Positions 8,400-18,030 of a DNA stretch of 64,000 nucleotides are shown here, one piece after another. Position numbers and translations under genes: made by a program. Under the pieces are notes generated by a model. It was not told the DNA's origin. It saw nothing but the letters and a program-made list of their open reading frames with translations, and did not search any database. The DNA comes from G963677445 sp963677445. GTDB lineage: Bacteria > Bacteroidota > Ignavibacteria > Ignavibacteriales > Melioribacteraceae. The stretch covers positions 203,152 through 267,151 of the forward strand of contig CAXXGF010000054.1 in assembly GCA_963677445.2 (NCBI GenBank). Direction: 5' to 3'. The stretch's first letter is position 1; each line of letters begins with the position of its first letter.

Positions 8400-10775
8400 A
8401 TGAAGTATGTATTAAATTTTATTTTGGTTTTATTTTTAACATTGTCCCTCCAGGGGCAGTCGCTTCTTGATACCAAACTTTGTATCGATCCCGGTCATGG
8501 TGGTTATGATCCGGCAAACGACAGATATATTGAGGAAACAGGATTCTGGGAATCCTATTCAAATTTAGATAAAGCGTTTTATTTAAAAGAAAGGCTTGAG
8601 GGTATCGGGGCTACTGTTATCCTTACGAGAGTCGGGAATGAAAATGAAGATGAAATAACGCTTTCAGCCCGCTCGGCAATTGCCAACGCGAATAATGTCG
8701 ATTTTTTCCATTCCATCCACAGCAACGGTTTTCAGGGAACAGCAAACTCAACTTTAATGTTATTCAGGGGATATGATAATAACCCTGTATTTCCCGAAGC
8801 TAAAGAAATGGCCCTGATTATGGCTGACGAGTTATTTAAAGCTAACAGAACAACAGGCAAATCTACACGGGGCGACTGGAGTTTTTACCCGAGTTGGGGA
8901 ACGTCGGGCTTGGGAGTGTTACGAAATCTTGAAATGCCGGGTGTGCTTTCAGAGGGTTCTTTCCATGATTATATTCCTGAATCATGGAGGCTTATGTGTA
9001 CAACTTACAGGAAACATGAGGCGATCTCTTTTGTTCGTACTTTTCTTTCCTATTTTAGTGGAGGATCATACAGTACCGGGGTATTAGCCGGAATAGCGCG
9101 TGATCCTGATGAAATTGTATCCTATTATTACCTGAATTCAAATGACTCCAAAAGGCCTGTGAATAATCTCCAGGTAAGGATTGAACCGGGTGGCCAGACA
9201 TACCAGGGTGACGAACTGAACAATGGGTTTTATCTTTTTACCGGTCTGGAACCGGGGACATACAAAATATACCTTGAAGGAGAATATTTTGCCCTTGATT
9301 CGGTGCAGGCGACTGTTTATGCCAACAGAACCACATTTGCCGATAAGTTTCTTACAATGACCCCTATTCTGGACGCGCCCTCTGTGACCTCGATTTATCC
9401 GGCTGATGGAGCTGAGGAGATTGTAACTGGCGAACAGATAGAAATTGAATTTGACATTCGAATGGACAGAACTTCAACACAGGCGGCATTCGATATATCG
9501 CCAAATACAAGTGGTTATTTTCACTGGTCGGATGATGATAAAAAGCTTGTTTTTGAACCTCATCCAAAGCTGGCGCTTTCAACAAATTACACTATTGAAG
9601 TTGCCGCTTCGGCCAAAAGCCATTTTGGCGTAAATATAGCTGAAGCTGTTTCGATTGGTTTCAAAACCAGGACAAAACTGGCAATTGACAAACAATATCC
9701 GGAAAATAACCAGGAAGATGTAAGCAATACCTCGGCGATAAGATTGCAATTCAACGCGGTCCTCAACGGCTCAACGCTTCCGGGAAACATTGGTTTATAT
9801 GACAGTCAGAACAACTTTATCAATGTTTTGGTTAATTCAATGGGTAACCAGGATGGAGTTATATTATTCGAGCCGTCACAGCCATTAGATCATGAATCGG
9901 AATATGTTGTAAAGCTTGGAGGGGGAATAACCGATATTGAAGGCCTTTCACTTGGTGAGGATGTAGAAATCAGTTTTGTTACCGGCGCGGAATTCAATGC
10001 CCCCGGTATGCTTGTTGAAGATTTTGAATCGCCCGGCGCATGGTCCGACCCCGATGCCGATGATGAATCATTCGGGACAAGTCAGTCGCGAACATATTTT
10101 GATATTACCGGTCTGAAAGAGGTGACAGGTGAGTCTTCGGCGATAGTTGAATATAAATTTATTGAAATGCCGGCCCAGATTGTTTTCGCGACAAGCCAGA
10201 AACCACTGCTCGGCAATAATCCGGACGCGAAATTCGGCATGTGGTTATTTGGTGACGACAGTGATAATGAAATTTCATTTTTGTTTACTGATGAAATGGG
10301 CAATAGCGCTGAAGTGCCTATGGGTTTGATTGACTTTACAGGCTGGGTTTATTTAAGCACAACTTTAGGTGAAACCGGCGTAACCGGCAATATATATTTC
10401 AGGGGAATGAAAATAAAAAGAACCGAAACAGGTTTGAAAAAGTCGGCTGTCTGGTTCGACGCCATACATTCAGATGATTATATCAGCTCGGTAGAAGATA
10501 AACAGGAAGAAAAAACCTTCATGCTCGCGCAAAATTATCCAAATCCATTCAATCCCTCAACAAAGATTTCCTTTTCAATTGCTGAGACCGGCAAGGTAAA
10601 TCTGACCGTTTATAACATTCTCGGGCAGAAAGTGGCGGTTTTGGTAAAGGGCAATTTAAGCTCCGGACGACATGAGATTAATTTTGATGCTTCCGGGCTA
10701 TCCTCAGGAATATATTTTTACAGACTGAAAAGCAGAGATTATACCCTGGTAAAGAAAATGATCCTGCTCAAATAA
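8400..10775 (+). CDS. secreted N-acetylmuramoyl-L-alanine amidase with type IX sorting domain
   Basis: 791 residues from the ATG at 8400, which has GAGG upstream; an ATG at 8385 overlaps the previous stop but lacks a site. Signal peptide (1-21), then an Amidase_3 domain (about 25-225) with the zinc ligand motifs DPGHGG and SIHSNG and the catalytic-Glu motif LSEGSF. This family cuts the lactyl-amide bond between MurNAc and L-Ala in peptidoglycan. A carboxypeptidase-regulatory-like segment follows, then two Ig-like (Big_5/SbsA type) domains with YPADGAEEI and YPENNQEDV starts, a jelly-roll-like region, and a C-terminal sorting domain (NYPNPFNPSTKI). It is probably cell-surface or released, aimed at self or prey walls. 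Its terminator is at 10787. Confidence 0.88.
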   Translation: MKYVLNFILVLFLTLSLQGQSLLDTKLCIDPGHGGYDPANDRYIEETGFWESYSNLDKAFYLKERLEGIGATVILTRVGNENEDEITLSARSAIANANNVDFFHSIHSNGFQGTANSTLMLFRGYDNNPVFPEAKEMALIMADELFKANRTTGKSTRGDWSFYPSWGTSGLGVLRNLEMPGVLSEGSFHDYIPESWRLMCTTYRKHEAISFVRTFLSYFSGGSYSTGVLAGIARDPDEIVSYYYLNSNDSKRPVNNLQVRIEPGGQTYQGDELNNGFYLFTGLEPGTYKIYLEGEYFALDSVQATVYANRTTFADKFLTMTPILDAPSVTSIYPADGAEEIVTGEQIEIEFDIRMDRTSTQAAFDISPNTSGYFHWSDDDKKLVFEPHPKLALSTNYTIEVAASAKSHFGVNIAEAVSIGFKTRTKLAIDKQYPENNQEDVSNTSAIRLQFNAVLNGSTLPGNIGLYDSQNNFINVLVNSMGNQDGVILFEPSQPLDHESEYVVKLGGGITDIEGLSLGEDVEISFVTGAEFNAPGMLVEDFESPGAWSDPDADDESFGTSQSRTYFDITGLKEVTGESSAIVEYKFIEMPAQIVFATSQKPLLGNNPDAKFGMWLFGDDSDNEISFLFTDEMGNSAEVPMGLIDFTGWVYLSTTLGETGVTGNIYFRGMKIKRTETGLKKSAVWFDAIHSDDYISSVEDKQEEKTFMLAQNYPNPFNPSTKISFSIAETGKVNLTVYNILGQKVAVLVKGNLSSGRHEINFDASGLSSGIYFYRLKSRDYTLVKKMILLK

Positions 10776-10786
10776 ATTACTGGCTG

Positions 10787-10810
10787 AAAGCCTCTCCGGA
10801 GGCTTTCTTC
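10787..10810 (+). terminator. terminator of the 4922-10775 gene run
   Basis: Hairpin AAAGCCTC / GAGGCTTT followed by TCTTCTT, 11 nt after the amidase stop. Confidence 0.75.
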
Positions 10811-10994
10811 TTATGATATCGGGCACAAAATGGAAAAAATAATAAAGTATCTGATATCTTTTTTAGAAAAGGGTTGATATATAAAAAATATATAGATATA
10901 TTAAAAGAAATAATTATGCAATGGAATAACGTCTCCGAGCTAGCAGGTTTAAGTTAAAAATAACAAAAATTAAACTAAGCATGAGGTAAGCAAA

Positions 10995-11516
10995 ATGGCA
11001 GAAAGAAAAAGCGGTGGCGCAGCCGGGTTAATTTTTTTCGTCTTAATTGGCGGTTTAATAGGCTGGATGCTCCACATATTCTGGAAATTTGAAGACCGTC
11101 CAATGTCCGGGGACAGCTTTGCCGACCTTTATGGAACGGTGGTTGACGCATCGGCCTATAAAGAGTTTAATGAACTTGATGATATACCTGTCACTTTCAA
11201 GGATATATCGGGAACATTCAAAACTAAAGACTCAGAAAATCTCGTTGTTGTCGAGGTGTTTCTTAAATCAAATAAAATGGTGCAAACCAGGCTTGATTTT
11301 AAGGAAACCGGACTGGCAGTTTCGGCAGTGAGCCATATAACTTTTGTTAAGGACAGTTACATTGAGGCTGATAAAGAAACGATAGTGCTCAACAATAACG
11401 GTGAAAACCAGTATCTGATAGTATTCAGGAAAATTGAACCTAAACCCAAATCATTGCCTGTCAAACTTTCGGCTAATGATCATGTGGTATTCTCAAAATT
11501 CCTCAGAACTTATTAA
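10995..11516 (+). CDS. hypothetical single-span membrane protein
   Basis: 173 residues. GAGG precedes the ATG. One transmembrane helix (about 10-32, GLIFFVLIGGLIGWMLHIF) is followed by a beta-rich domain that probably faces the periplasm. I do not recognise a family. It is a single gene: a 219 nt spacer separates it from the amidase and a strong terminator follows. Confidence 0.7.
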   Translation: MAERKSGGAAGLIFFVLIGGLIGWMLHIFWKFEDRPMSGDSFADLYGTVVDASAYKEFNELDDIPVTFKDISGTFKTKDSENLVVVEVFLKSNKMVQTRLDFKETGLAVSAVSHITFVKDSYIEADKETIVLNNNGENQYLIVFRKIEPKPKSLPVKLSANDHVVFSKFLRTY

Positions 11517-11540
11517 AAAGATTTTTGTTGTTTATGATAA

Positions 11541-11570
11541 AAAGCCGGAGCTCCCCACTCCGGCTTTTTT
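11541..11570. terminator. bidirectional terminator between convergent genes
   Basis: Stem AAAGCCGGAG / CTCCGGCTTT, with T runs on the plus strand and A runs upstream that give T runs on the minus strand. It sits between the 10995 gene and the convergent antiporter gene. Confidence 0.85.
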
Positions 11571-11601
11571 ATTTTAGTAACTTTTTACCTGCCCCAGATT
11601 T

Positions 11602-13088
11602 TTAATGGAAAATCATTCCGAGAATAAGGTATAAGACTGCTGTAAAACTTCCCGCGATAACAGCGTAAGGAAGCTGGGTTTTAACATGATCGATATGATC
11701 GCTTGCCGAAGCCATTGATGAAATTATCGTTGTATCGGATATCGGGGAGCAGTGATCACCGAAAACTCCTCCTCCAAGGGCCGCGGCGACAGTCAGGTAT
11801 AAATTGGCGTCGAGAGTCTGCGCCATGGGAATTCCAATGGCAATCATAATTGCGAATGTTCCCCAGGAAGTTCCTGTGGAGAAGGCTATTATGCAGGCGG
11901 CAATAAAGACAATCACCGGACAAAATCGGGCGCCAGCCATTCTTTGGATAGTTCTGCGATAAAAATACCGGTGCCTAATTCACGGCAGACCGCCCCGATA
12001 GCGAATGCGAGCATCATCAGCAGCGCCAGCGGAATCAGGCCGCTGATACCTTTAAAGGTAAGATCGATTATCTCCTTGAACTTAAATATTCCCTGCGACA
12101 TATAAAGAGCCGCTCCCACAACAATAGCTGTCAGAACTGAATAAAGCACTGAAGTGGAACCCGAACCTTTTCCAATCGCGTGGAATATTTGCATAAAGAA
12201 AGAATACTGCTCAATATTTTCCACTCCCGACCAACCGGTATATATCAGCATAAAGGGCATCATACCAACCATGGTGGCTATGGGAATTATCATATTCCGT
12301 GCTTTTGGCACAACATTTTCTTTCTTTTCGAGGGAGATTACATCTGAGGAGATCAGAGGTGTCGCGCCGTCTCTAATAACTTTCCCCTCTTTGCGGGCTC
12401 TTTCCTCCGCTTTTTTCATAGGGCCGAAATCTTTCTGGGTAACGATAATAAAGATAACCATTGCCATCGCTGCCATCGGATAAAAATTGAGGGGGAATGC
12501 TCCAATCAGCACTTCAAACGGATTTTCAAATCCCTGCGCCGCTATCAGCCCCATGATATAAGCTCCCCACGCGTTCAGGGGAATTAAAATGCAGGTGGGC
12601 GCGGAGATTGAATCGGCAATATAGGCAAGTTTTTCTCTCGGGATTTTCAGCTTGTCGAAGATCGGGCGGAAAATAGCTCCGACAGTAAGCACATTGATGC
12701 TGGACTCAACAAAAATTGCTGTGCCGGTAACCCAGGCCATTAACTGAACAATAATGCGGCTGCGTCCAGTGTATTTTTTCTCCATTCGTTCCAGTGTTTT
12801 ATTGATAAGCTCTATAAAGCCGCTCACCCCGCCTGAACGTTGAATAAATGCTATAAGAGCTCCAACCAGACAGGAAAACATAATTGTTCTTGTGTTTCCG
12901 CTGTCTTTGAATACATCAACCAACGCCTGAATTGTTGTGGTTGTGCCGTCAATAAGATTTCCTCCTCCTATTATCAGCCAGCCCAGCCAGATTCCGAAGA
13001 GCAGTGATACAAATACCTGTCGTGTGAAATAGGCAAGGACTATCGCCAGAAGGGGAGGGAGAATTGACCAAAAACTATAATGTTCCAT
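11602..13088 (-). CDS. Na+/H+ antiporter, NhaC family, split by a frameshift
   Basis: Two overlapping frames make one antiporter of about 490 residues. The first (13088 to 11913) carries the N-terminal 390 residues with about ten hydrophobic helices and ADSISAPTCILIPLNAWGAYIMGL. The second (11940 to 11602) carries the C-terminal helices with FSTGTSWGTFAIM and GGGVFGDHCSPISDTTI, the best-conserved NhaC motif. The break lies near 11920, where restoring one T to a TTTT run (minus strand) gives a continuous APDF-x-PVIVFIAA reading. Function: sodium export for pH and salt balance at the inner membrane. The loss could be a sequencing error or a true mutation. Confidence 0.85.
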
Positions 13089-13292
13089 ACTTCATCCTGT
13101 TTTTCTCGAATACTACATTACAATTTATAAATAAATTTATACTTCAATCAAAAGAAAAGAGATTCTTTTTATCCAAAAATGAAGAATTAATTATTTATTA
13201 GTGGATATTTCCTTCCTGAGTGGTTAGAAAAATATTTTATGAACAATTTTTTCCACTCCTTCGTTAATAAAAGAAAATCCAGGGAGGTATTT

Positions 13293-14566
13293 TTGATAAG
13301 CGTAAGTAAAAATTACAACAGGGAAGAACTCCGGCAGGCTTTTGAATCAGTCAGAAAATTCAGTATCGAACTTTGTGAACCCCTTGAGATTGAAGACTAT
13401 GTGGTTCAGTCGATGCCCGATGTCAGCCCTGCCCGTTGGCGCCTTTCTCATGTCACCTGGTTTTTTGAAGTATTTGTGCTGGCCGAAGCATTGCCCGGTT
13501 ATAAATTCTACAATGAAATTTATAATTATCTTTTTAATTCATATTATGTTCAGGCGGGGGACAGATTTTACAGGCCTCACAGGGGTCTTCTTACCCGTCC
13601 GACAGTGAAAGAGGTGATCGAATACAGGAATGAAACAGATAAAAGAATGATCGATTTTTTAATTCGGCCTCTGAAGAGTTGTTCAACCGGTTTGCCCTGT
13701 TTATTGATATAGGTATAAATCATGAACAGCAGCATCAGGAGCTTATACTTACTGATATAAAAAATGTTTTTTCATATAATCCGTTGTATCCGGTTTACGC
13801 GAAAAGTGAAATAGCTGAAACCAGCATGCCGGGCAAAATTAATTTCATGGAATTTCCGGAGGGACTTGTTGAGATCGGCCATGATGGCAAAGGATTTTTT
13901 TATGATAATGAACAACCGCGACATAAAAAACATGTCGAACGGTTTCAAATCGCGGACCGGCTTATAACAAATGGGGATTATTTGAAGTTTATTGAGGATG
14001 GAGGTTATTCAAAACCGGAGCTTTGGCTTTCTGATGGCATTGCCACGGTTGACAAAGAGGGATGGAAAGCGCCATTATACTGGGAGAAAATCGATGGCGA
14101 ATGGTGGAGTTTTACACTGAACGGATTCAGGAAGGTTAACCCCGCCGAGCCTGTAACGCACGTTAGTTTATATGAAGCGGATGCATACGCCCGCTGGTCC
14201 GGCGCCCGTCTTCCTTCCGAAGAGGAATGGGAGATTGCCGCGGGTGAATTAAAAGCTGAAGGTAATTTTGTCGAAAATCGTAATTGGCATCCTGTTCCGC
14301 TGAATAATTCTGGTCGGGGATTGAAGAAGATGTTTGGTGATGTGTGGGAATGGACCCGAAGCAGTTATTCTCCCTATTCGGGATATAAGTCTGCTGAAGG
14401 AGCGATTGGGGAATACAATGGGAAATTTATGTCATCCCGGATGGTTCTCAGGGGAGGTTCGTGCGCGACTTCGGTAACACATATTCGGAAATATTACAGA
14501 AATTTCTTTTATCCCCACTCCCGTTGGCAGTTTATGGGAATAAGACTCGCGAAAGATATTAGGTGA
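13293..14566 (+). CDS. egtB: ergothioneine biosynthesis protein EgtB, split by a frameshift
   Basis: EgtB is the iron enzyme that joins a thiol donor to trimethylhistidine with sulfoxidation. The N-terminal DinB-like domain (PARWRLSHVTWFFE) is in one frame to about 13670. The rest, including the iron-site motif HEQQHQE and the C-terminal FGE-sulfatase domain (GDVWEWTRSSY, VLRGGSCATS), is in the next. One extra T in the TTTTTT run at about 13652 would restore a single chain. I prefer the TTG at 13293, which has GGGAGG 5 nt upstream, over the ATG at 13239. egtD follows within 5 nt, as in other egtBD pairs. Confidence 0.88.
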
Positions 14567-14570
14567 AAAT

Positions 14571-15518
14571 ATGACCAAGCAGGAAATTCTGACTGAAATT
14601 GATGAGTTAAAAAAAGAAATATCAGATGGACTTTCTTCTCAATAAAAAACACTTCCCTGTAAATTGTTTTATGATGAGAAAGGGTCGAAACTTTTCGATA
14701 AAATATGTAATCTTGAAGAGTACTACCCCACCCGGACTGAGCTGATGATAATGAAGAGGAAGATCAGCGAAATAGTTGAAACGATTGGTGAGAATATACT
14801 TTTTATAGAATTTGGAAGCGGAAGCAGTCTTAAGACCAGGTTACTGCTGAGCAACCTGAACGATGTCGCGGGTTATATCCCGATTGATATTTCTGAAGAA
14901 CATCTTATAGTTACGGCGGATTCTCTTAATGAACGTTATCCTGAATTGAAAATATTTCCGCTCGCTGCCGATTACACTAAGGAATTCACCCTTCCCGAAA
15001 CCGGTCTCAGTTATTCCTGTAAAGTCGGATTCTTTCCCGGTTCCACCATAGGTAATTTTACTCACCGGGAAGCAAAAGATTTTCTGAATTTGATAGCCAA
15101 AATAATAGGGAAAGGGGGAGGATTGCTGATAGGGGCTGACCTGAAAAAGGATATTTCCATTCTTCATGCCGCTTATAATGACAAAAGGGGTATTACAGCC
15201 GAATTCAATAAAAATATTCTTGAGCGGCTGAACAGGGAGTTTGGTTTTAATTTTGATCTCAGCCGGTTCAGGCATGACGCGATTTATAATAAGGAAAAGG
15301 GCAGAATTGAGATGTACCTTATTTCACTTGAAGAAAAGGTGGTGAAATCTGAGGAGCGTTGTTGGAAATTTGAAAAAGGGGAGAGACTGCTGACTGAATA
15401 TTCGCATAAATTTTCTACTGAAGAGTTTGCCGAATTAGCATCCGATTCGTTTGTTGTGAAAAAAATATGGATGGATGAGAAGAAACTGTTCAGTGTTTTT
15501 TATTTTGAGGCGAAATAA
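14571..15518 (+). CDS. egtD: L-histidine N-alpha-methyltransferase EgtD, with an in-frame stop near the start
   Basis: EgtD methylates histidine three times with SAM to make hercynine, the substrate of EgtB. The reading frame runs from ATG 14571 through 24 codons to a TAA at 14643-14645, then continues in the same frame with KTLPCKLFYDEKGSKLFDKI, EEYYPTRTE, the SAM-binding FIEFGSGSSLKTR, and FFPGSTIGNF near the middle. This is a typical EgtD of about 315 residues with one nonsense codon. Reinitiation at the TTG at 14664 would lose about 30 residues. No frameshift is needed, so this differs from the damage in egtB. It is probably co-transcribed with egtB (4 nt gap). Confidence 0.88.
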
Positions 15519-15649
15519 GGCTGAGACAAGGCATGCCTTGTCTCTACAGAGGACAAATATTACGTGGGGAAAATTTTAAGGTATGAGCTGGTAAAGGAGT
15601 GGGGATTTATCATTGATTTTTTACCGAATTCAATAATATCAGAACTCCT

Positions 15650-15838
15650 GATCCCGGTTATAAAAAACAATAACTTACATGGATTCATTCGCAAAACAAA
15701 ATCGCGGGATAGAAGTCTGGAAGAAAGTCCCGCCAGGGATCCGCCGCGTCGGACAGGCAAGCAGAAAATAGCCCCGCAATTTATTGTGGGGTAAATGGGT
15801 AACTTACAATCATAAAAAGTCCCGTCAGGGACGACAGA
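15650..15838. repeat. dispersed repeat, copy 1 (pairs with 48646-48820)
   Basis: Read on the minus strand this stretch matches 48646-48820 over nearly its whole length. Shared blocks include GTCCCTGACGGGAC, CCCCACAATAAATTGCGGGG and GTTATTGTTTTTTAT. The palindromic GTCCCTGACGGGAC and GCCCCGCAATTTATTGTGGGG are candidate folding units. No gene is inside it. Confidence 0.8.
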
Positions 15839-16110
15839 GACAACCTTTCATCCTTTAAAATGGAACAACCATTTTATTGTTTGCTCGCTGAATGAGAAAT
15901 ACTGTTTATCTTGAGAGCTTGGGATATGATAATTCGCGATAAACTTCCGCGATTTCATTTTGCGAGGGGTAAGGAGTTCTGAATATTGGAAGGACAAAAC
16001 AGGCTTTCGGCAAAATCAGGGGCCGGATCGGGCACGTAGAAGGTATAAGTCATCTAAAGGAGGAACAGCCTGGAAAGGCCGTCCTGCGAAATTATTATGA
16101 GTGAGAAAAT
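15839..16110. other. spacer without recognisable gene
   Basis: No coding sequence of useful length. Near 15960-16090 the base composition is more even and there is a purine-rich AAAGGAGGAAC followed by a CCTGGAAAGG stretch that could fold, but no known RNA family is recognised. Confidence 0.4.
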
Positions 16111-16111
16111 T

Positions 16112-16138
16112 CCGGGGTTTTAAAAACCCCGGAGGTTT
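16112..16138 (-). terminator. terminator of the 16161-17288 gene
   Basis: Hairpin CCGGGG-TTTTTAAAA-CCCCGG, located just beyond the stop of the minus-strand gene; a T run on either side allows function in both directions. Confidence 0.75.
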
Positions 16139-16160
16139 TTTAATTCAAAATTTGTTTATT

Positions 16161-17288
16161 TTATTTAATTAAGATCATTTTTTTCTGCTGCATGAATTTC
16201 CCGCCCGCTTCAAGCTGATAAAAATAAACACCGCTTGGAATATTTGAAGCGACAAAATCTTTTTCATAGTTGCCCGCTTCCATTTCACCATTAATCAGAG
16301 TGGCCACTTCCTGGCCGAGAGCGTTGAAAACCTTCAGTGTAACATTCCCGCTTTCAGGAATGCTGAATTTTATTTTAGTTGTCGGGTTAAAAGGATTCGG
16401 GAAATTCTGCTGAAGAGCGTACCCATCAACAACAACAGTTTCAACAGTTACTATGCCGCTGTATTCATAAGTTCCGTCGGTGTCAACCTGTTTCAGGCGG
16501 TAAACATATTTACCCTGTCCCGCGGTTTTATCTTCAAAGTTATAACTTTTCGGGCTGTTTGAATTGCCGTTGCCTTCCACAAATCCGACCTTTTCCCAGG
16601 TTTCATATTTCACGGGATTTTTAATAGTAAGGTTTTCTGTGTCTATGGTTTCAAGAGGAATGTTTCTTTCTATTTCAAATCCGTAATTATTTACCTCGGT
16701 TGCTGTGCTCCAGTTTAGCGCTACCTTTCCGTCAATGTAATTCCCTTCAAAAGTCAACAATTCAACCGGGGTGGGATTAACAGTGTTCACAATAGCTTTA
16801 ATCGCATGAACTCCTCCGCCGAGTGAAGAGGATTCATACCAGTTATTGTTATACCAAACCCATTCGCCGTCGGCATTATCGGAGTCAGTGTCAATATAAA
16901 CTCCGTTGATGACGGTAATTCCGATAAGGAATGTCACCTTTCCGGTCATGGCAGTGCCATTATCTATTGTATGTGTTTGCCAATCATCTCCTATTGTGAC
17001 ATTAAATGTACCGCTTAGTGAACCAATAACAGTTCTGTTTGGTGTGGTTGAAGCCCAACCGACAACTTTCCAGACCACATTATTTTCGGGGGAATCAAGA
17101 GCAGCTTTCAGATCTTCAAGATAATAAGTGCTGCCGCCAAAATTATACGCTATTCCAGCTTCGAAGGCAGCTCCGGTGAGAACTCCGTCATCAAAAAATG
17201 TGCTGCCATATTCGATTGTCATTTGCTGGGCGAATAAAGCAAACGCGAGAGGGAATATTAAAACTATTTTGGTAAATATTTTAGACAT
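16161..17288 (-). CDS. secreted protein with type IX sorting domain
   Basis: 375 residues. Start 17288 is chosen because AGGAGG lies just upstream and a signal peptide (ending LFAQQ) follows at once; the longer open frame to 17456 has no such support. Residues 21-160 form a beta-rich domain with no family I recognise. A fibronectin-like segment (VALNWSTATEVNNYGFEIER, a block common in these cargo proteins) precedes the C-terminal domain with FPNPFNPTTKI and KKMILIK. It is exported across the outer membrane by type IX secretion, by analogy with known cargo. Monocistronic, with a terminator. Confidence 0.8.
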   Translation of the reverse strand: MSKIFTKIVLIFPLAFALFAQQMTIEYGSTFFDDGVLTGAAFEAGIAYNFGGSTYYLEDLKAALDSPENNVVWKVVGWASTTPNRTVIGSLSGTFNVTIGDDWQTHTIDNGTAMTGKVTFLIGITVINGVYIDTDSDNADGEWVWYNNNWYESSSLGGGVHAIKAIVNTVNPTPVELLTFEGNYIDGKVALNWSTATEVNNYGFEIERNIPLETIDTENLTIKNPVKYETWEKVGFVEGNGNSNSPKSYNFEDKTAGQGKYVYRLKQVDTDGTYEYSGIVTVETVVVDGYALQQNFPNPFNPTTKIKFSIPESGNVTLKVFNALGQEVATLINGEMEAGNYEKDFVASNIPSGVYFYQLEAGGKFMQQKKMILIK

Positions 17289-18030
17289 AAATCCTCCTGA
17301 TATATTGTATATGTTTATTTTTCCTGATTCCATGATTTTATTACAAATTTCGCAATAGCAAATTTTCATATTTATTTGTTGATGCAAAATCTTCACGTGG
17401 CAACATAACAGAAAAAAAATGTTATGCCCCATAAGCATAAAATTAAGGAAGAACAAAGATTATTAATCAGGAGGAAATATTATTTCCCGGCCAAATCCCT
17501 GCAATAAATAATCTAACTTCGTATTTGGGTTTGAACCCATATATAACAATATAAAAATGTAAAATTACAGTATCAAATTAATTCGTGTTTTTTTTATAAA
17601 AATTTTTGGAGAGTAGTATTTTGTTATTCAGGATCGTGGGATTTAATAAATTTTGACATGTACAAACAGGATTTTGTATATAAAAATATAACTTTCTCAA
17701 AGGAACGAATCAGGCGCGGGATTTTGTGTTAAAAAATTTCCGGGATTTTCAAAGCTCCGTAGATTTGTGGATATGGCCGCCGGGAAAGTTTGCCCTGATT
17801 TTATTTCCAATTTTTTTGCTGACTTCGTTCGGTTTAATGAAAGCGCTTCTTTCATTTGGCTTTTATAAAAACAGAATAAATTTGAAGTCTACTTTAAATT
17901 CCCGGAAATTAAAGTGGATTTTATCTGTTGAGTTCCAAATAATTGAATTGATTATTTGGATATGAAATGTTATGTTCTTCTAAAGTTTCACAGGTGTTTG
18001 GAAAATTTCCCATCTGAAAGTGAATGGAGG
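17289..18030. other. spacer between divergent genes; possible promoter at 17653
   Basis: No gene is supported; a 79-codon open frame at 17726 has no ribosome site or recognisable content. TTGACA at 17653, 17-18 nt, then TATATA resembles a sigma-70 promoter reading right, though it lies about 370 nt before the next start and this phylum may use other consensus sequences. Confidence 0.45.

Noticed and set aside
17726..17965. 79-codon hydrophobic open frame
   Set aside because: No ribosome site, no paralogue, and located in an AT-rich spacer where hydrophobic codons arise by chance.
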